From Streptomyces umbrinus (GTDB lineage: Bacteria > Actinomycetota > Actinomycetes > Streptomycetales > Streptomycetaceae), in assembly GCF_030817415.1 (NCBI RefSeq), contig NZ_JAUSZI010000002.1, forward strand, positions 4,712,001-4,776,000: DNA of 64,000 bases, given 5' to 3'. This document shows, in pieces, positions 8,539 to 17,658 of this stretch. The notes under the pieces are model-generated. The model was given only the letters and a program-made list of their open reading frames with translations. It was not told the DNA's origin and did not search any database. Numbering within the stretch: the first letter of the stretch is position 1; each line of letters opens with the position of its first letter. A program made the position numbers and the translations under genes.

Positions 8539-9546
8539 ATGAGCGACGGAACGACGACGGTGGAGGACCTCGACGTCCGGCTTGAGAAGCACCGGGTCGA
8601 GCTGACGGGCTACTGCTACCGCATGCTCGGCTCGTCCTTCGAGGCGGAGGACGCGGTCCAGGACACGCTCGTGCGCGCCTGGAGGAGCTACGACAAGTTC
8701 GAGGGCCGCTCCTCGATGCGCTCGTGGCTGTACCGGATCGCGACGAACGTGTGCCTGGACATGCTGTCGGCGGGGAACAAGCGGGCCCGCCCGATGGACC
8801 TGACTGACTCGACACCACTCACACAGGCGGCGCTGAATCCGCGCCCCGACCACACCTGGCTGGAGCCGATGCCGGACGCGCGCGTACTGCCCGTGGTCGA
8901 GGACCCCGCCGAGGCCGCCGTCGCCAAGGAGTCGGTGCGCCTCGCCTTCATGGCCACCCTGCAGCAACTGCCGCCCAAGCAGCGGGCCGTGCTCATCCTG
9001 CGCGAGGTGCTGGCCTGGAAGGCGAGCGAGGTCGCCGAGCTGCTCGGCACGACGGTCGCCTCGGTCAACAGCGCGCTCCAGCGGGCCCGTGCGACGCTCG
9101 CCGAGAGCGACGGCGCCGCGGCCCGGGCCGCCACGTCCGACCCGCTCGACGAGGAGCAGCAGAAGCTCCTGGAGCGCTATGTGGCGGCCTTCGAGGGGTA
9201 CGACATGACGGCCCTCACGGCACTCCTGCACGAGGACGCCGTGATGACGATGCCGCCGTTCGACCTGTGGCTGTCCGGCCCCGAGGACATCACGGGCTTC
9301 ATGACGACACTCGGCGCGCCCTGTGCGAACTCGCATCTGGTGCCGGTCGCGGTGAACGGCCTGCCGGGCTTCGCCCAGTACAAGCCGGACCCGGACACGG
9401 GCGGCTACACGGCATGGGCCGTGCAGGTCCTGGAGACGTCAGAGGGCCGGATCACCGGGTTCCACTGCTTCCTCGACACGAAGCGGTGGTTCCCGCTGTT
9501 CGGGCTGCCCCTCGACCTCGAAGGGGATGCCGACAAGACCGAGTAG
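8539..9546 (+). CDS. ECF sigma factor with C-terminal SnoaL-like domain
   Basis: A 335-aa RNA polymerase sigma factor. Region 2 lies in about residues 15-85 (AEDAVQDTLVRAWRSYDKFEG, then SWLYRIATNVCLDML). Region 4 lies in about 130-190 (LPPKQRAVLILREVLAWKASEVAELL). A C-terminal extension of about 130 residues (ERYVAAFEGYDMTALTALLHEDAVMTMPP) has the SnoaL-like fold pattern found in SigJ-type ECF factors, where it replaces a separate anti-sigma protein. ATG 8539 has an AGGGGTGGG site 7 bases upstream, and an in-frame TTG at 8533 is less likely. No anti-sigma gene is adjacent. The 3' end overlaps the convergent STAS gene by about 108 bp. Confidence 0.9.
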   Translation: MSDGTTTVEDLDVRLEKHRVELTGYCYRMLGSSFEAEDAVQDTLVRAWRSYDKFEGRSSMRSWLYRIATNVCLDMLSAGNKRARPMDLTDSTPLTQAALNPRPDHTWLEPMPDARVLPVVEDPAEAAVAKESVRLAFMATLQQLPPKQRAVLILREVLAWKASEVAELLGTTVASVNSALQRARATLAESDGAAARAATSDPLDEEQQKLLERYVAAFEGYDMTALTALLHEDAVMTMPPFDLWLSGPEDITGFMTTLGAPCANSHLVPVAVNGLPGFAQYKPDPDTGGYTAWAVQVLETSEGRITGFHCFLDTKRWFPLFGLPLDLEGDADKTE

Positions 9547-9825
9547 CGCACGGAGGGCGGGGTCCGGGTCGCGCAGTCTGATCCGTCCCCCGGCGCGACG
9601 GGCGGCGAGCTGCATCCTGGCGAGCGCGTCGACGGTGGTCAGACCTGGTGGTCCGAGACCGGCGACGTCGCAGACCAGGACGTCGGCTCTGCTGCTTTCG
9701 AGCCGTGCGCGCACGTCCTCGCAGAGCCTCGGCACCTCGTCTCGGGTGACGGGGCCGGGCAGTACGAGTACAGCAGGTGTCATGGCGTCCACGTGCGGTA
9801 GACCGGGCGGCGGCGCGGAACTCAT
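9439..9825 (-). CDS. STAS-domain protein (anti-sigma antagonist-like)
   Basis: About 128 residues. Sequence of the type PAVLVLPGPVTRDEVPRLCEDVRARLE, then DVLVCDVAGLGPPGLTTVDALARMQLAARRAGGRIRLRDPDPALRALL, follows the STAS pattern. The usual phosphorylatable Ser/Thr after the D-x-x-G-L loop is in the stretch GPPGLTTVD. Starts at 9825, 9783 or an upstream GTG near 9867 are all possible. The 3' third overlaps the opposite-strand sigma gene, so it is read as antisense to that gene's SnoaL end. Partner kinase unknown. Confidence 0.7.
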   Translation of the reverse strand: MSSAPPPGLPHVDAMTPAVLVLPGPVTRDEVPRLCEDVRARLESSRADVLVCDVAGLGPPGLTTVDALARMQLAARRAGGRIRLRDPDPALRALLGLVGIPFEVEGQPEQREPPLRVEEAVEPGDPAL

Positions 9826-10015
9826 CGCTGCGTGCTCACCGAGCACGAAGTTCAGGTAGCGCAAGGTCACATTGACCTGGGCAGGGCCTACCCAAGAGGG
9901 TTCGGTGTATGCCCCACGAATTGGCGCCCCTCCGCCTGCCCGCGCTGCTCCCCGACCGAATACGCGACCGCCTCCGCGCAGCCCCCGGCCACCCCCGGGA
10001 GCTCGGGGAGGTGCC

Positions 10016-10936
10016 GTGCAGGGGGTGCTGAACGGCTTCGCGGTGATCGCCGTCGTCATCGGCGTCGGCTATCTGATCGGCCGCCGCGGCTATCTCGGGG
10101 ACAACGGCCGGGAGGTGCTGACCAAGCTCGCGTTCCACGTGGCCACCCCCGCGCTCCTGTTCACCACACTCGCGCAGGCCGACCTGTCGGTGATCCTCTC
10201 CGACCGGCTGCTGGTGACGGCGATCAGTACGTTCGCGGTGGCCGGGGTGTTCGTCGCGGTCGGTGCCGTACGCCGCTGGGGCGTGGGCCGTACGACGATC
10301 GGCGCCCTGTGCTCCAGTTACGTCAACGCGGGCAATCTCGGCATCCCGATCGCGGTGTACGTTCTGGGCGACGCCTCACTCGTGGCCCCCGTGCTCCTCT
10401 TCCAGCAGATCGTGATGACCCCGGTGGCCCTGACGGTCCTCGACCTCTCCGGACCGGGCGAGAAGACCTCCCTGTGGCGGCGGGTGACCACTCCCGTCCG
10501 CAACCCCGTCGGCATCGGCTCCCTGTCCGGCGTCGCCGTCTCCGCGTCCGGCCTGACGGTCCCGGGCCCGGTCCTCGACCCGCTCACCCTGATCGGCAAC
10601 ATGTCGGTCCCGGCCGTCCTCCTGGCCTTCGGCATCTCCCTCTGCGGCAGCACGATGCCGGGCCGCGGCCCCGACCGGACCCCTGTCCTTCTCTCCGTAG
10701 CCCTGAAGTCGGTGGGCCAGCCCCTGGCCGCCTGGGCCCTTGCGGCAGGCGTCTTCGGCCTGCGCGGCGCCCCGCTGCTCGACGTGGTGGTCACCTCGGC
10801 CCTGCCGGCCGCCCAGAACCTCTTCACGTACGCGTCCCGCTACCGCGTGGGCGAGGTGCTGGCCCGCGAGTCGATCCTGTTGTCGACGATGGTGGCGGTG
10901 CCGGTGCTCGTGGTGGTGGCGGCCGTGCTCGGGTGA
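10016..10936 (+). CDS. AEC-family (auxin efflux carrier-like) permease
   Basis: A 306-aa membrane protein with about ten hydrophobic helices. Recognisable family patterns are GYLIGRRGYLGDNGREVLTKLAF at the first helix, SSYVNAGNLGIPIAVYVLGD in the middle and a second half ending in ALPAAQNLFTYASRY. AEC proteins export organic acids or related anions. GTG 10016 follows a CGGGGAGG ribosome site, and the longer frame to 9872 lacks one and is proline-rich shadow sequence. It ends 1 bp from the convergent Uma2 gene. Confidence 0.85.
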   Translation: MQGVLNGFAVIAVVIGVGYLIGRRGYLGDNGREVLTKLAFHVATPALLFTTLAQADLSVILSDRLLVTAISTFAVAGVFVAVGAVRRWGVGRTTIGALCSSYVNAGNLGIPIAVYVLGDASLVAPVLLFQQIVMTPVALTVLDLSGPGEKTSLWRRVTTPVRNPVGIGSLSGVAVSASGLTVPGPVLDPLTLIGNMSVPAVLLAFGISLCGSTMPGRGPDRTPVLLSVALKSVGQPLAAWALAAGVFGLRGAPLLDVVVTSALPAAQNLFTYASRYRVGEVLARESILLSTMVAVPVLVVVAAVLG

Positions 10937-10937
10937 T

Positions 10938-11522
10938 TCAGCGTTCGGGGAACTCGCTGGTGTCGATGGCGAGGTCGAAGGGGGCGGGCAACTTGATGGT
11001 CTCCCCGAACTTGGCGATGCTCAGGGGGCGGTAGACGTCGCCCTTCGGTTCTCCGTAGAGCGTCGCGGTGGGGCCTTCGGGCCCCCAGCGGTCGACAAGG
11101 AGGTACAGAGGGATGCCTGCGGTGGCGTAGGCGGCGGGCTTGCTGATGCGGTCGTGGCGGGCGTTGGACTTGGAGGTGACCTCGACGACGAGTTCGGCGA
11201 GAGCAGCCGGAATGTGGGTGTCCGATTCGGCGTCCTCCCGCACAGGGGCCACCACGATGTCCGGGATGAGCATGCCCAGGCGCGACGGCACTGCGATAGC
11301 CAGCGTCTGAAAGACTCCCCAGTCCTCAGGGATCACTGAGTAGAGGCGACGCTGGATTCGTTCTGCGATCACGTTGTGGCGGTACGCGGGAGCAGGTGAC
11401 ACGGTGATGATCCCCTCGATGATCTCCACCTTGCTGCCCTCAGGCCATTCCATCTCCTCCCAGAACCGGACGAGGTCGTCCCAGCTCTGCTCGGGGTCGT
11501 GGCCGACGGTGAGTGCGCTCAT
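10938..11522 (-). CDS. Uma2-family (DUF820) putative restriction-fold nuclease
   Basis: A 194-aa protein of the Uma2 family, which has a PD-(D/E)xK nuclease fold. The core is visible: EIIEGIITVSP, IPDIVVAP with the acidic residue, then LVVEVTSKSNARHDRISKPAAYATAGIPLYLLVD, where E-x-T/K supplies the rest of the site. The family is greatly expanded in Streptomyces and cyanobacteria and its biological role is unresolved. ATG 11522 has a GGAGA site. It lies 95 bp downstream of deoA on the same strand and could be read from that transcript, but a functional link is not suggested. Confidence 0.8.
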   Translation of the reverse strand: MSALTVGHDPEQSWDDLVRFWEEMEWPEGSKVEIIEGIITVSPAPAYRHNVIAERIQRRLYSVIPEDWGVFQTLAIAVPSRLGMLIPDIVVAPVREDAESDTHIPAALAELVVEVTSKSNARHDRISKPAAYATAGIPLYLLVDRWGPEGPTATLYGEPKGDVYRPLSIAKFGETIKLPAPFDLAIDTSEFPER

Positions 11523-11617
11523 GGCGGTCTCCATTCGTTGCGTCACCGAGTCCAGCATGCCGAACGGGACCGGTGCAGGTCCACCGATCCCGTTCACCCG
11601 TACGAGAGAACTCCAGG

Positions 11618-12910
11618 TCAGGCGATACGTTCCAGCACCACCGGCGCAGCCGTGAAGTCCGTGCCAGGTGCCGCCACGTCGTACGAGCCCTCGATGGCCG
11701 CCAGTGCGTACTCGAAGCGTTCCGGGGTGTCCGTGTGGAGGGTCAGCAGCGGCTGGCCCTCCGTCACCGTGTCGCCCGGCTTGGCGTGCATCTCGACGCC
11801 CGCCGCCGCCTGGACGGGGTCCTCCTTGCGGGCGCGGCCAGCGCCGAGGCGCCAGGCGGCGATGCCGATGTCGTACGCGTCGAGGCGGGTCAGTACGCCC
11901 GAGGCCTCCGCCTTGATCACGTGCTGTTCCCTCGACGTCGGGAGCGGGGCGTCCGGGTCGCCGCCCTGCGCGGCGATCATGCGGCGCCAGGCGTCCATCG
12001 CCGAGCCGTCGGCCAGGGCCTTCGCGGGGTCGGCGTCCTTCACGCCCGCCGCGTCGAGCATCTCGCGGGCCAGGGCGAGGGTCAGTTCGACGACGTCCGC
12101 GGGGCCGCCGCCGGCAAGGACCTCCACCGACTCGCGGACCTCCAGGGCGTTGCCCGCCGTCAGGCCCAGCGGGGTCGACATGTCCGTGAGGAGCGCGACC
12201 GTCCTCACTCCGTGGTCCGTGCCCAGCCCGACCATCGTGGAGGCCAGTTCGCGCGCGTCCTCGATCGTCTTCATGAAGGCGCCCGTGCCCACCTTCACGT
12301 CCAGGACGAGCGAGCCCGTTCCCTCCGCGATCTTCTTCGACATGATGGAGGAGGCGATCAGGGGGATCGCCTCGACCGTTCCCGTGACGTCCCGGAGCGC
12401 GTACAGCTTCTTGTCCGCCGGGGCCAGGCCGTCGCCCGCCGCGCAGATCACCGCACCGACCTCGTCGAGTACGGAGAGCATCTCCTCGTTCGAGAGCAGG
12501 GCGCGCCAGCCGGGGATCGACTCCAGCTTGTCGAGGGTGCCGCCGGTGTGGCCGAGGCCCCGGCCCGAGAGCTGCGGGACGGCCGCGCCGCAGGCCGCGA
12601 CGAGCGGGGCCAGCGGGAGGGTGATCTTGTCGCCGACGCCGCCCGTGGAGTGCTTGTCGGCGGTCGGGCGGGACAGGGACGAGAAGTCCATGCGCTCGCC
12701 GGAGGCGATCATCGCGGCCGTCCAGCGGGCGATCTCGCCGCGGTTCATGCCGTTGAGCAGGATCGCCATGTTCAGGGCGGCCATCTGGTAGTCGGCGACC
12801 TCGCCGCGTGTGTACGCGTCGATGACCCAGTCGATCTGCTCGTCGCTCAGCTCGCCGCGGTCGCGCTTGGTGCGGATGACGGAGATGGCATCCATCGACA
12901 ACAAAGCCAT
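11618..12910 (-). CDS. deoA: Thymidine (pyrimidine-nucleoside) phosphorylase
   Basis: A 430-aa enzyme that phosphorolyses thymidine or deoxyuridine to the base and deoxyribose-1-phosphate. The family signature around SGRGLGHTGGTLDKLESIPG is present, as are KHSTGGVGDK (phosphate binding, about residues 85-94) and the C-terminal RLGAGRARKEDPVQAAAGV domain. ATG 12910 has a clear GGAAGGAAAG site. It is the last clear salvage gene of the operon ATPase-permease-permease-cdd-deoA, linking uptake of nucleosides to their breakdown. The gap to cdd is 74 bp and holds no terminator. Confidence 0.95.
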   Translation of the reverse strand: MALLSMDAISVIRTKRDRGELSDEQIDWVIDAYTRGEVADYQMAALNMAILLNGMNRGEIARWTAAMIASGERMDFSSLSRPTADKHSTGGVGDKITLPLAPLVAACGAAVPQLSGRGLGHTGGTLDKLESIPGWRALLSNEEMLSVLDEVGAVICAAGDGLAPADKKLYALRDVTGTVEAIPLIASSIMSKKIAEGTGSLVLDVKVGTGAFMKTIEDARELASTMVGLGTDHGVRTVALLTDMSTPLGLTAGNALEVRESVEVLAGGGPADVVELTLALAREMLDAAGVKDADPAKALADGSAMDAWRRMIAAQGGDPDAPLPTSREQHVIKAEASGVLTRLDAYDIGIAAWRLGAGRARKEDPVQAAAGVEMHAKPGDTVTEGQPLLTLHTDTPERFEYALAAIEGSYDVAAPGTDFTAAPVVLERIA

Positions 12911-12984
12911 GGCCTTTCCTTCCGAAGTGCAGCGGCCCCTCCCGGTGCCCTGGAGGCACGCGACGCGGAGGGGCCGACCGTGAA

Positions 12985-13401
12985 CTACTTGCGCAGATGC
13001 CCCGGCCCGAAGGCCTGCGGCAGCATCTCCGAGAGCGGCAGGATCCCGGCCGGTGTCTCCAGGATCAGATCGGGGCCGCCGAACTCGTACAGCAGCTGGC
13101 GGCAGCGGCCGCACGGGACCAGGATCTCGCCGCGGCCGTCCACGCAGGTGAAGTGCGTGAGCCGGCCGCCCCCGGTGTTGTGGAGCTGCGAGACCAGACC
13201 GCACTCGGCGCACAGGCCGAGCCCGTACGAGGCGTTCTCGACGTTGCACCCGGAGATCACCCGGCCGTCGTCGACCAGGGCCGCCACGCCGACCGGGAAA
13301 CCCGAGTACGGGGCGTAGGCGCGGGACATGGCCTCGCGGGCCACCTCCCGCAGGGCCTCCCAGTCGACCTCGGCGGCGGATCCGGTTCCGGCGGACGTCA
13401 C
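12985..13401 (-). CDS. cdd: Cytidine deaminase (tetrameric type)
   Basis: A 138-aa zinc enzyme converting cytidine or deoxycytidine to uridine. Zinc ligands and catalytic Glu are in CAECG and PCGRCRQ, and the substrate motif CNVENASYG is intact. The length matches the small homotetrameric class. The GTG start at 13401 overlaps the stop of the upstream permease (GTGA), so translation is coupled. The product feeds uridine and deoxyuridine to the phosphorylase encoded next. Confidence 0.95.
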   Translation of the reverse strand: MTSAGTGSAAEVDWEALREVAREAMSRAYAPYSGFPVGVAALVDDGRVISGCNVENASYGLGLCAECGLVSQLHNTGGGRLTHFTCVDGRGEILVPCGRCRQLLYEFGGPDLILETPAGILPLSEMLPQAFGPGHLRK

Positions 13402-14663
13402 TTCCCTTGCCCCCGCCGGTACGGCATGCCGTCCGCCTTCGGCATCCGCAGCCGCTGCGCGGACAGGGAGAGGACGAGGAGCGTGATGACGTACGGCGTG
13501 GCGGAGACGACCTGGTTCGGCACCTCGTCGGTGAGCGAGTACCAGGTGAACATCAGGATGCCGACGGCCAGCGTGATCACGCCGGGCACGTACCTCTTCT
13601 TGACCAGCAGCCAGACCGCGCCGATGGCCAGCAGTATGGCGCCGAGCAGCAGCAGCGCGTGGACGTTCTCGGCGCCGCCGCGCAGGTTGAGGCTGTCGGT
13701 GTAGCCGAACAGGCCCGCGCCGAGGGCGAGTCCGCCCGGCATCCAGTTGCCGAAGATCATCGCCGCGAGTCCGATGTAGCCGCGGCCGCTGGTCTGGCCC
13801 TCCAGGTAGAAGGGGTTGGCGACGATGGAGAGGAAGACACCGCCGAGGCCGGCCAGGCCGCCGGAAATGATCACGGCCAGGTACTTGTACTTGTAGACGT
13901 TGACGCCGAGCGACTCGGCCGCGACCGGGTTCTCGCCGCAGGACCGCAGCCGCAGGCCGAAGGCGGTGCGCCACAGGATCCACCAGGTGGCCGGGATCAG
14001 CGCGACGGCGATCAGGGTCAGCCAGGAGACGTTGGTGACCAGGCCGCCGAGCAGACCCGCGACGTCCGAGATGAAGAACCAGCCCTTGTCGTTGAGGTCG
14101 ACGAGCGCGTCGGACAGTCCCGGCACCGTGAAGTTGCCGATCGACTCGACGGGCGGGGACTGCTTGGCCGAGCCGCCCTGCACGCCCTCGAAGGCGAGCG
14201 GGGCGAGGTAGCGGGTGGCACCGAGGGCCAGGATGTTGATGGCCACACCGGAGACGATGTGGTTGACGTTGAAGGTGACCGTGACGATCGCGTGCAGCAG
14301 ACCGCCGACGCAGCCGCCGACGATGCCGATGAGGACGCCGTTCCACGGGCCCCACTGGTAACCGGCCCAGGCGCCGAACCAGGTGCCGAGGATCATCATG
14401 CCTTCGAGGCCGATGTTGACGACGCCCGCGCGCTCGGCCCACAGACCGCCGAGACCGGCCAGGCCGATCGGGACGGCCAGTTCGAGCGCGGTCGACATCT
14501 GGCTGACGTTGGTGATGCCGTCGGCGCCGGTGATGATGCGCACGATCGAGGTCAGCGCGAGGCCGCCCGCGATGACCAGCAGGAGGACGGGGAGCGTGAG
14601 CCGGCGGCCCTTGGGCGCCGTGGGCTGCAGCGAGGGCTGGTTGAGGTCGGTCACGGTGGTCAT
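13398..14663 (-). CDS. Nucleoside ABC transporter permease 2
   Basis: A 421-aa integral membrane protein with about nine to ten helices, of the BPD_transp_2 family (GxxxERxGVVNIGLEGMM signature near residue 80, then GRGYIGLAAMIFGNW). Together with the preceding permease it forms the heteromeric channel of a BMP-type importer of purine or pyrimidine nucleosides. A strong AAGGAGGTGG ribosome site precedes ATG 14663. Start and stop both overlap their neighbours by 4 bases, showing a tightly coupled operon. Confidence 0.92.
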   Translation of the reverse strand: MTTVTDLNQPSLQPTAPKGRRLTLPVLLLVIAGGLALTSIVRIITGADGITNVSQMSTALELAVPIGLAGLGGLWAERAGVVNIGLEGMMILGTWFGAWAGYQWGPWNGVLIGIVGGCVGGLLHAIVTVTFNVNHIVSGVAINILALGATRYLAPLAFEGVQGGSAKQSPPVESIGNFTVPGLSDALVDLNDKGWFFISDVAGLLGGLVTNVSWLTLIAVALIPATWWILWRTAFGLRLRSCGENPVAAESLGVNVYKYKYLAVIISGGLAGLGGVFLSIVANPFYLEGQTSGRGYIGLAAMIFGNWMPGGLALGAGLFGYTDSLNLRGGAENVHALLLLGAILLAIGAVWLLVKKRYVPGVITLAVGILMFTWYSLTDEVPNQVVSATPYVITLLVLSLSAQRLRMPKADGMPYRRGQGK

Positions 14664-15790
14664 CGTCCGGCCACCTCCTTCTGGATCGAGTTGTCGGAGG
14701 TGGCGCCGAGCACGTGGCCCGCCGCGAGTTCGGCGCCGACGCGGCGCTGCTGGCGGCGCAGACCCCACTCGCGCACGGCCTCGTACGAGACGACGACCGC
14801 GATCACGATCAGGCCCTGCATGATGACCGCGATCTCCTTGTCGTACCCGTGGAAGTCGAGCTCGGGCGAGGCCTTGTCCAGCCAGGCCCACAGGAGGGCC
14901 GCGAAGGCGATGCCCGTCGGGTTGTTGCGGCCGAGCAGGGCGATGCCGATACCGAGGAAGCCGATGCCGGTCGGGAAGTTCAGGCTGTACGTGTGCGAGT
15001 CGCCGAGCAGGATCGGCAGGCCCGCGAGACCGGCCAGGCCGCCGGAGATCAGCATGGCCGTGAGCACCATGCGCTTGGGGTTCACACCGCTGGCCGCGGC
15101 GGCGGTCTCCGAGGCGCCGGAGGCGCGCAGGTCGAAGCCGAAGCGGGTGCGGTTGAGGACGACCCAGTAGCCGATGCCGAGCAGGGCCGCGAGGACGACG
15201 AGGCCGTAGATCTCGCCGGCGTCGCCCATGTCGAAGCCGGGGATCCAGCCGGACTCGTGCATCTCGCCGGTGGTGTTGTTGTTGCCGACCTTGACGCCGA
15301 AGACGTTGGGCAGCCAGAAGTAGGCGATGAGGGAGGTCGCGATCGCGTTGAGCATGATCGTCGCGACGACCTCGCTGACCCCTCGGGTGACCTTGAGGAC
15401 ACCGGCGATGCCGGACCAGAACGCGCCGGTGAGGACCGCGGTCAGCAGGAGCAGCGGTACCTGGAGGACGGCCGGCAGGCTGGCGTGGGCGCCGACCACC
15501 GCGGCCATCATGGCGGCGAGCTGGTACTGGCCGTCCACACCGATGTTGAACAGGTTCATCCGGAAGCCGATGGCCACCGCGAGCGCCGCGATGTAGTACA
15601 GCGAGGCCTGGTTGATGATCAGGACCTGGATGTCGGAGAACGTGGCCTGCTCGAACATGATCGAGTACGGCTCGAACGGGTTCTTCCCCGAGGCGATCAG
15701 CACGACCGAGGTCAGCGCCACGGCCACGACGAGCGCGATGACCGGTCCGGCCACCGCGAGGAGCAGTCGCTCCTTGTCGAACTTCTTCAT
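14660..15790 (-). CDS. Nucleoside ABC transporter permease 1
   Basis: A 376-aa membrane protein of the BPD_transp_2 family with about nine helices. Family landmarks are FRMNLFNIGVDGQYQLAAMMA near residue 82 and FLGIGIALLGRNNPTGIAFAALLWAWLD toward the end. ATG 15790 overlaps the ATPase stop by one base (TGATG). It pairs with the following permease, and both resemble the YufP/YufQ or NupP/NupQ type. Substrate (nucleosides) is inferred from the two BMP lipoproteins and the cdd-deoA genes alongside. Confidence 0.92.
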   Translation of the reverse strand: MKKFDKERLLLAVAGPVIALVVAVALTSVVLIASGKNPFEPYSIMFEQATFSDIQVLIINQASLYYIAALAVAIGFRMNLFNIGVDGQYQLAAMMAAVVGAHASLPAVLQVPLLLLTAVLTGAFWSGIAGVLKVTRGVSEVVATIMLNAIATSLIAYFWLPNVFGVKVGNNNTTGEMHESGWIPGFDMGDAGEIYGLVVLAALLGIGYWVVLNRTRFGFDLRASGASETAAAASGVNPKRMVLTAMLISGGLAGLAGLPILLGDSHTYSLNFPTGIGFLGIGIALLGRNNPTGIAFAALLWAWLDKASPELDFHGYDKEIAVIMQGLIVIAVVVSYEAVREWGLRRQQRRVGAELAAGHVLGATSDNSIQKEVAGR

Positions 15791-17403
15791 CAGCGGGCCT
15801 CGTCTTCCGGGGCGTCTGCCGGGCCGTCCGCCGGCGTCTCGGCAGGCTCTTCGAGCTCTGCCTGCTCTTCTTCCAGCTGTTCCACGAGCTCTTCGTTCTC
15901 CAGGTGTCCGGAGGCGGCGCCGGTCATGGCCGAGCCGAGCTCCTCCGGGGTGATGGTCGCCGGATCGGCGTCCGCGACCAGCTTGCCGTTGTAGATCACC
16001 CGGAGGGTGTCGGACAGGCCGATCAACTCGTCCAGGTCGGCGGAGATCAGCAGGACGGCCAGGCCCTCGCGGCGGGCCTCGCGGATGTGGTCCCAGATCG
16101 CGGCCTGCGCGCCGACGTCCACACCCCGGGTGGGGTGGGCGGCGATCAGGAAGCGCGGCTTGTGGGTCATCTCGCGGCCGACGATCAGCTTCTGCTGGTT
16201 GCCGCCGGACAGCGAGGCGGCGGTGACGTCGATGCCGGGCGTACGGACGTCGTACGCCTCGACGATGCGGCGGGTGTCGTCCTGGGCGCCCTTGATGTCG
16301 AGCCAGACGCCCTTCGCGTTGGGCTTCTCGGTGACGTGGCCGAGGATGCGGTTCTCCCAGAGCGGGGCCTCCAGGAGCAGGCCGTGGCGGTGGCGGTCCT
16401 CGGGGATGTAGCCGATGCCCTGTTCGCGGCGCCTGCGGGTGGCCCAGGAGGTGATCTCCTCGGCGGCCAGCGTGATGGTGCCGGAGTCGGCCGCCTTGAG
16501 GCCGATGAGGGCCTCGATCAGCTCGGTCTGGCCGTTGCCCTCGACACCGGCGAGGCCGAGGATCTCGCCCTCGTGGATGGTGAAGCTGATGTCGTCGAGG
16601 AGTGCCTTGCCGCCCGGGGCGACCAGGCGCAGGTCCTCGACGGTGAGCACCGGCCGGTCGGTGACCGTGGACTCGGCGGTCTCCGGGGTGGGCAGTTCGC
16701 TGCCGACCATCAGCTCGGCGAGCTGGCGCGAGGTGGTCTCGGACGGGACGGCCGTGCCGACCGTCGTGCCCCGGCGGATCACCGTGATGTCGTCGGCGAC
16801 CGCCAGGACCTCGCCCAGCTTGTGCGAGATGAAGATGACCGACAGGCCCTCGGACCTGAGCTCGCGCAGGTTGGCGAAGAGCGCGTCGACCTCCTGCGGC
16901 ACGAGGACCGCGGTGGGCTCGTCGAGGATGAGGATCCGGGCGCCGCGGTAGAGGACCTTGAGGATCTCCACGCGCTGGCGGTCGGCGACACCGAGCTCCT
17001 CGACGAGGGCGTCGGGGCGCACGCCGAGGCCGTAGCGCTCGGAGAGCTCCACGATCCGGCGACGGGCCCTGGCGCCGATGCCGTACGACTTCTCGCTGCC
17101 CAGGACGACGTTCTCCAGGACGGTGAGGTTGTCGGCGAGCATGAAGTGCTGGTGCACCATGCCGATGCCGCGGGCGATGGCGTCGGCGGGCGACGAGAAG
17201 GTGACCTGGTCCCCGTCGACGGCGATGGTCCCCTCGTCCGGCTTCTGCATGCCGTAGAGGATCTTCATCAGCGTCGACTTGCCGGCGCCGTTCTCGCCGA
17301 CGAGCGCGTGGACCGTGCCCTTGCGGACGCTGAGGTGGATGTCGTGGTTGGCCACGACGCCGGGAAACCGCTTGGTGATCCCGGCGAGTTCGACTGCGGT
17401 CAC
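15790..17403 (-). CDS. Nucleoside ABC transporter double ATPase
   Basis: A 537-aa protein with two ABC cassettes, like the sugar RbsA/MglA type used by BMP importers. Cassette 1 has Walker A GENGAGKST (about residues 37-45) and ILILDEPTA. Its ABC signature (DALVEELGVADRQRVEI) lacks the usual LSGG. Cassette 2 has a degenerate Walker A (GVEGNGQTEL) and signature LSGGNQQK, followed by FLIAAHPTRGVD, where the Walker B Asp-Glu pair is replaced. Degeneracy of one site is normal for this family. The acidic C-terminal tail (about residues 495-537) is extra. The GTG start has a weak ribosome site. A palindromic operator lies 77 bp upstream. Confidence 0.93.
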   Translation of the reverse strand: MTAVELAGITKRFPGVVANHDIHLSVRKGTVHALVGENGAGKSTLMKILYGMQKPDEGTIAVDGDQVTFSSPADAIARGIGMVHQHFMLADNLTVLENVVLGSEKSYGIGARARRRIVELSERYGLGVRPDALVEELGVADRQRVEILKVLYRGARILILDEPTAVLVPQEVDALFANLRELRSEGLSVIFISHKLGEVLAVADDITVIRRGTTVGTAVPSETTSRQLAELMVGSELPTPETAESTVTDRPVLTVEDLRLVAPGGKALLDDISFTIHEGEILGLAGVEGNGQTELIEALIGLKAADSGTITLAAEEITSWATRRRREQGIGYIPEDRHRHGLLLEAPLWENRILGHVTEKPNAKGVWLDIKGAQDDTRRIVEAYDVRTPGIDVTAASLSGGNQQKLIVGREMTHKPRFLIAAHPTRGVDVGAQAAIWDHIREARREGLAVLLISADLDELIGLSDTLRVIYNGKLVADADPATITPEELGSAMTGAASGHLENEELVEQLEEEQAELEEPAETPADGPADAPEDEAR

Positions 17404-17479
17404 CGATCCGTTGACCGCGCCGGCCGGAGGACTGCTGGACGCGTTGATGGCGCACTCTCCTGAAGGGAAAGGGGGTCGT

Positions 17480-17491
17480 CTACGCGCGTAG
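17480..17491. promoter_or_regulatory. Candidate nucleoside-regulon operator upstream of the ABC operon
   Basis: A perfect palindrome CTACGCGCGTAG, identical to the copy in front of add. It lies between the terminator of the first BMP gene and the ATPase start, implying a separate promoter for the ATPase-permease-cdd-deoA operon. Confidence 0.7.
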
Positions 17492-17529
17492 CGCCCCTAC
17501 GGCAACATGAGGGGCCGACGCGCCGCGAG

Positions 17530-17566
17530 AACGGGGTACGGGGAGCCAGGCTCCCCGTACCCCGTT
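17530..17566 (-). terminator. Terminator of the first BMP lipoprotein gene
   Basis: A perfect 16-bp stem (17530-17545 with 17551-17566) and a 5-base loop, about 90 bp after the lipoprotein stop. There is no T run, as is usual in Streptomyces. Confidence 0.8.
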
Positions 17567-17658
17567 GAGCGGACGTAACCCCGCGGTTACGAGCGACTCC
17601 GGGGAAGATCGATGCGCGAACTTCCCCGGATCACTGAGCTGCTCCTGAGGTACTGCTG

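Noticed and set aside
15790..17403. Inactive ATPase because of degenerate Walker and signature motifs
   Set aside because: One degenerate site out of two is usual in the double ATPases of BMP and sugar importers.
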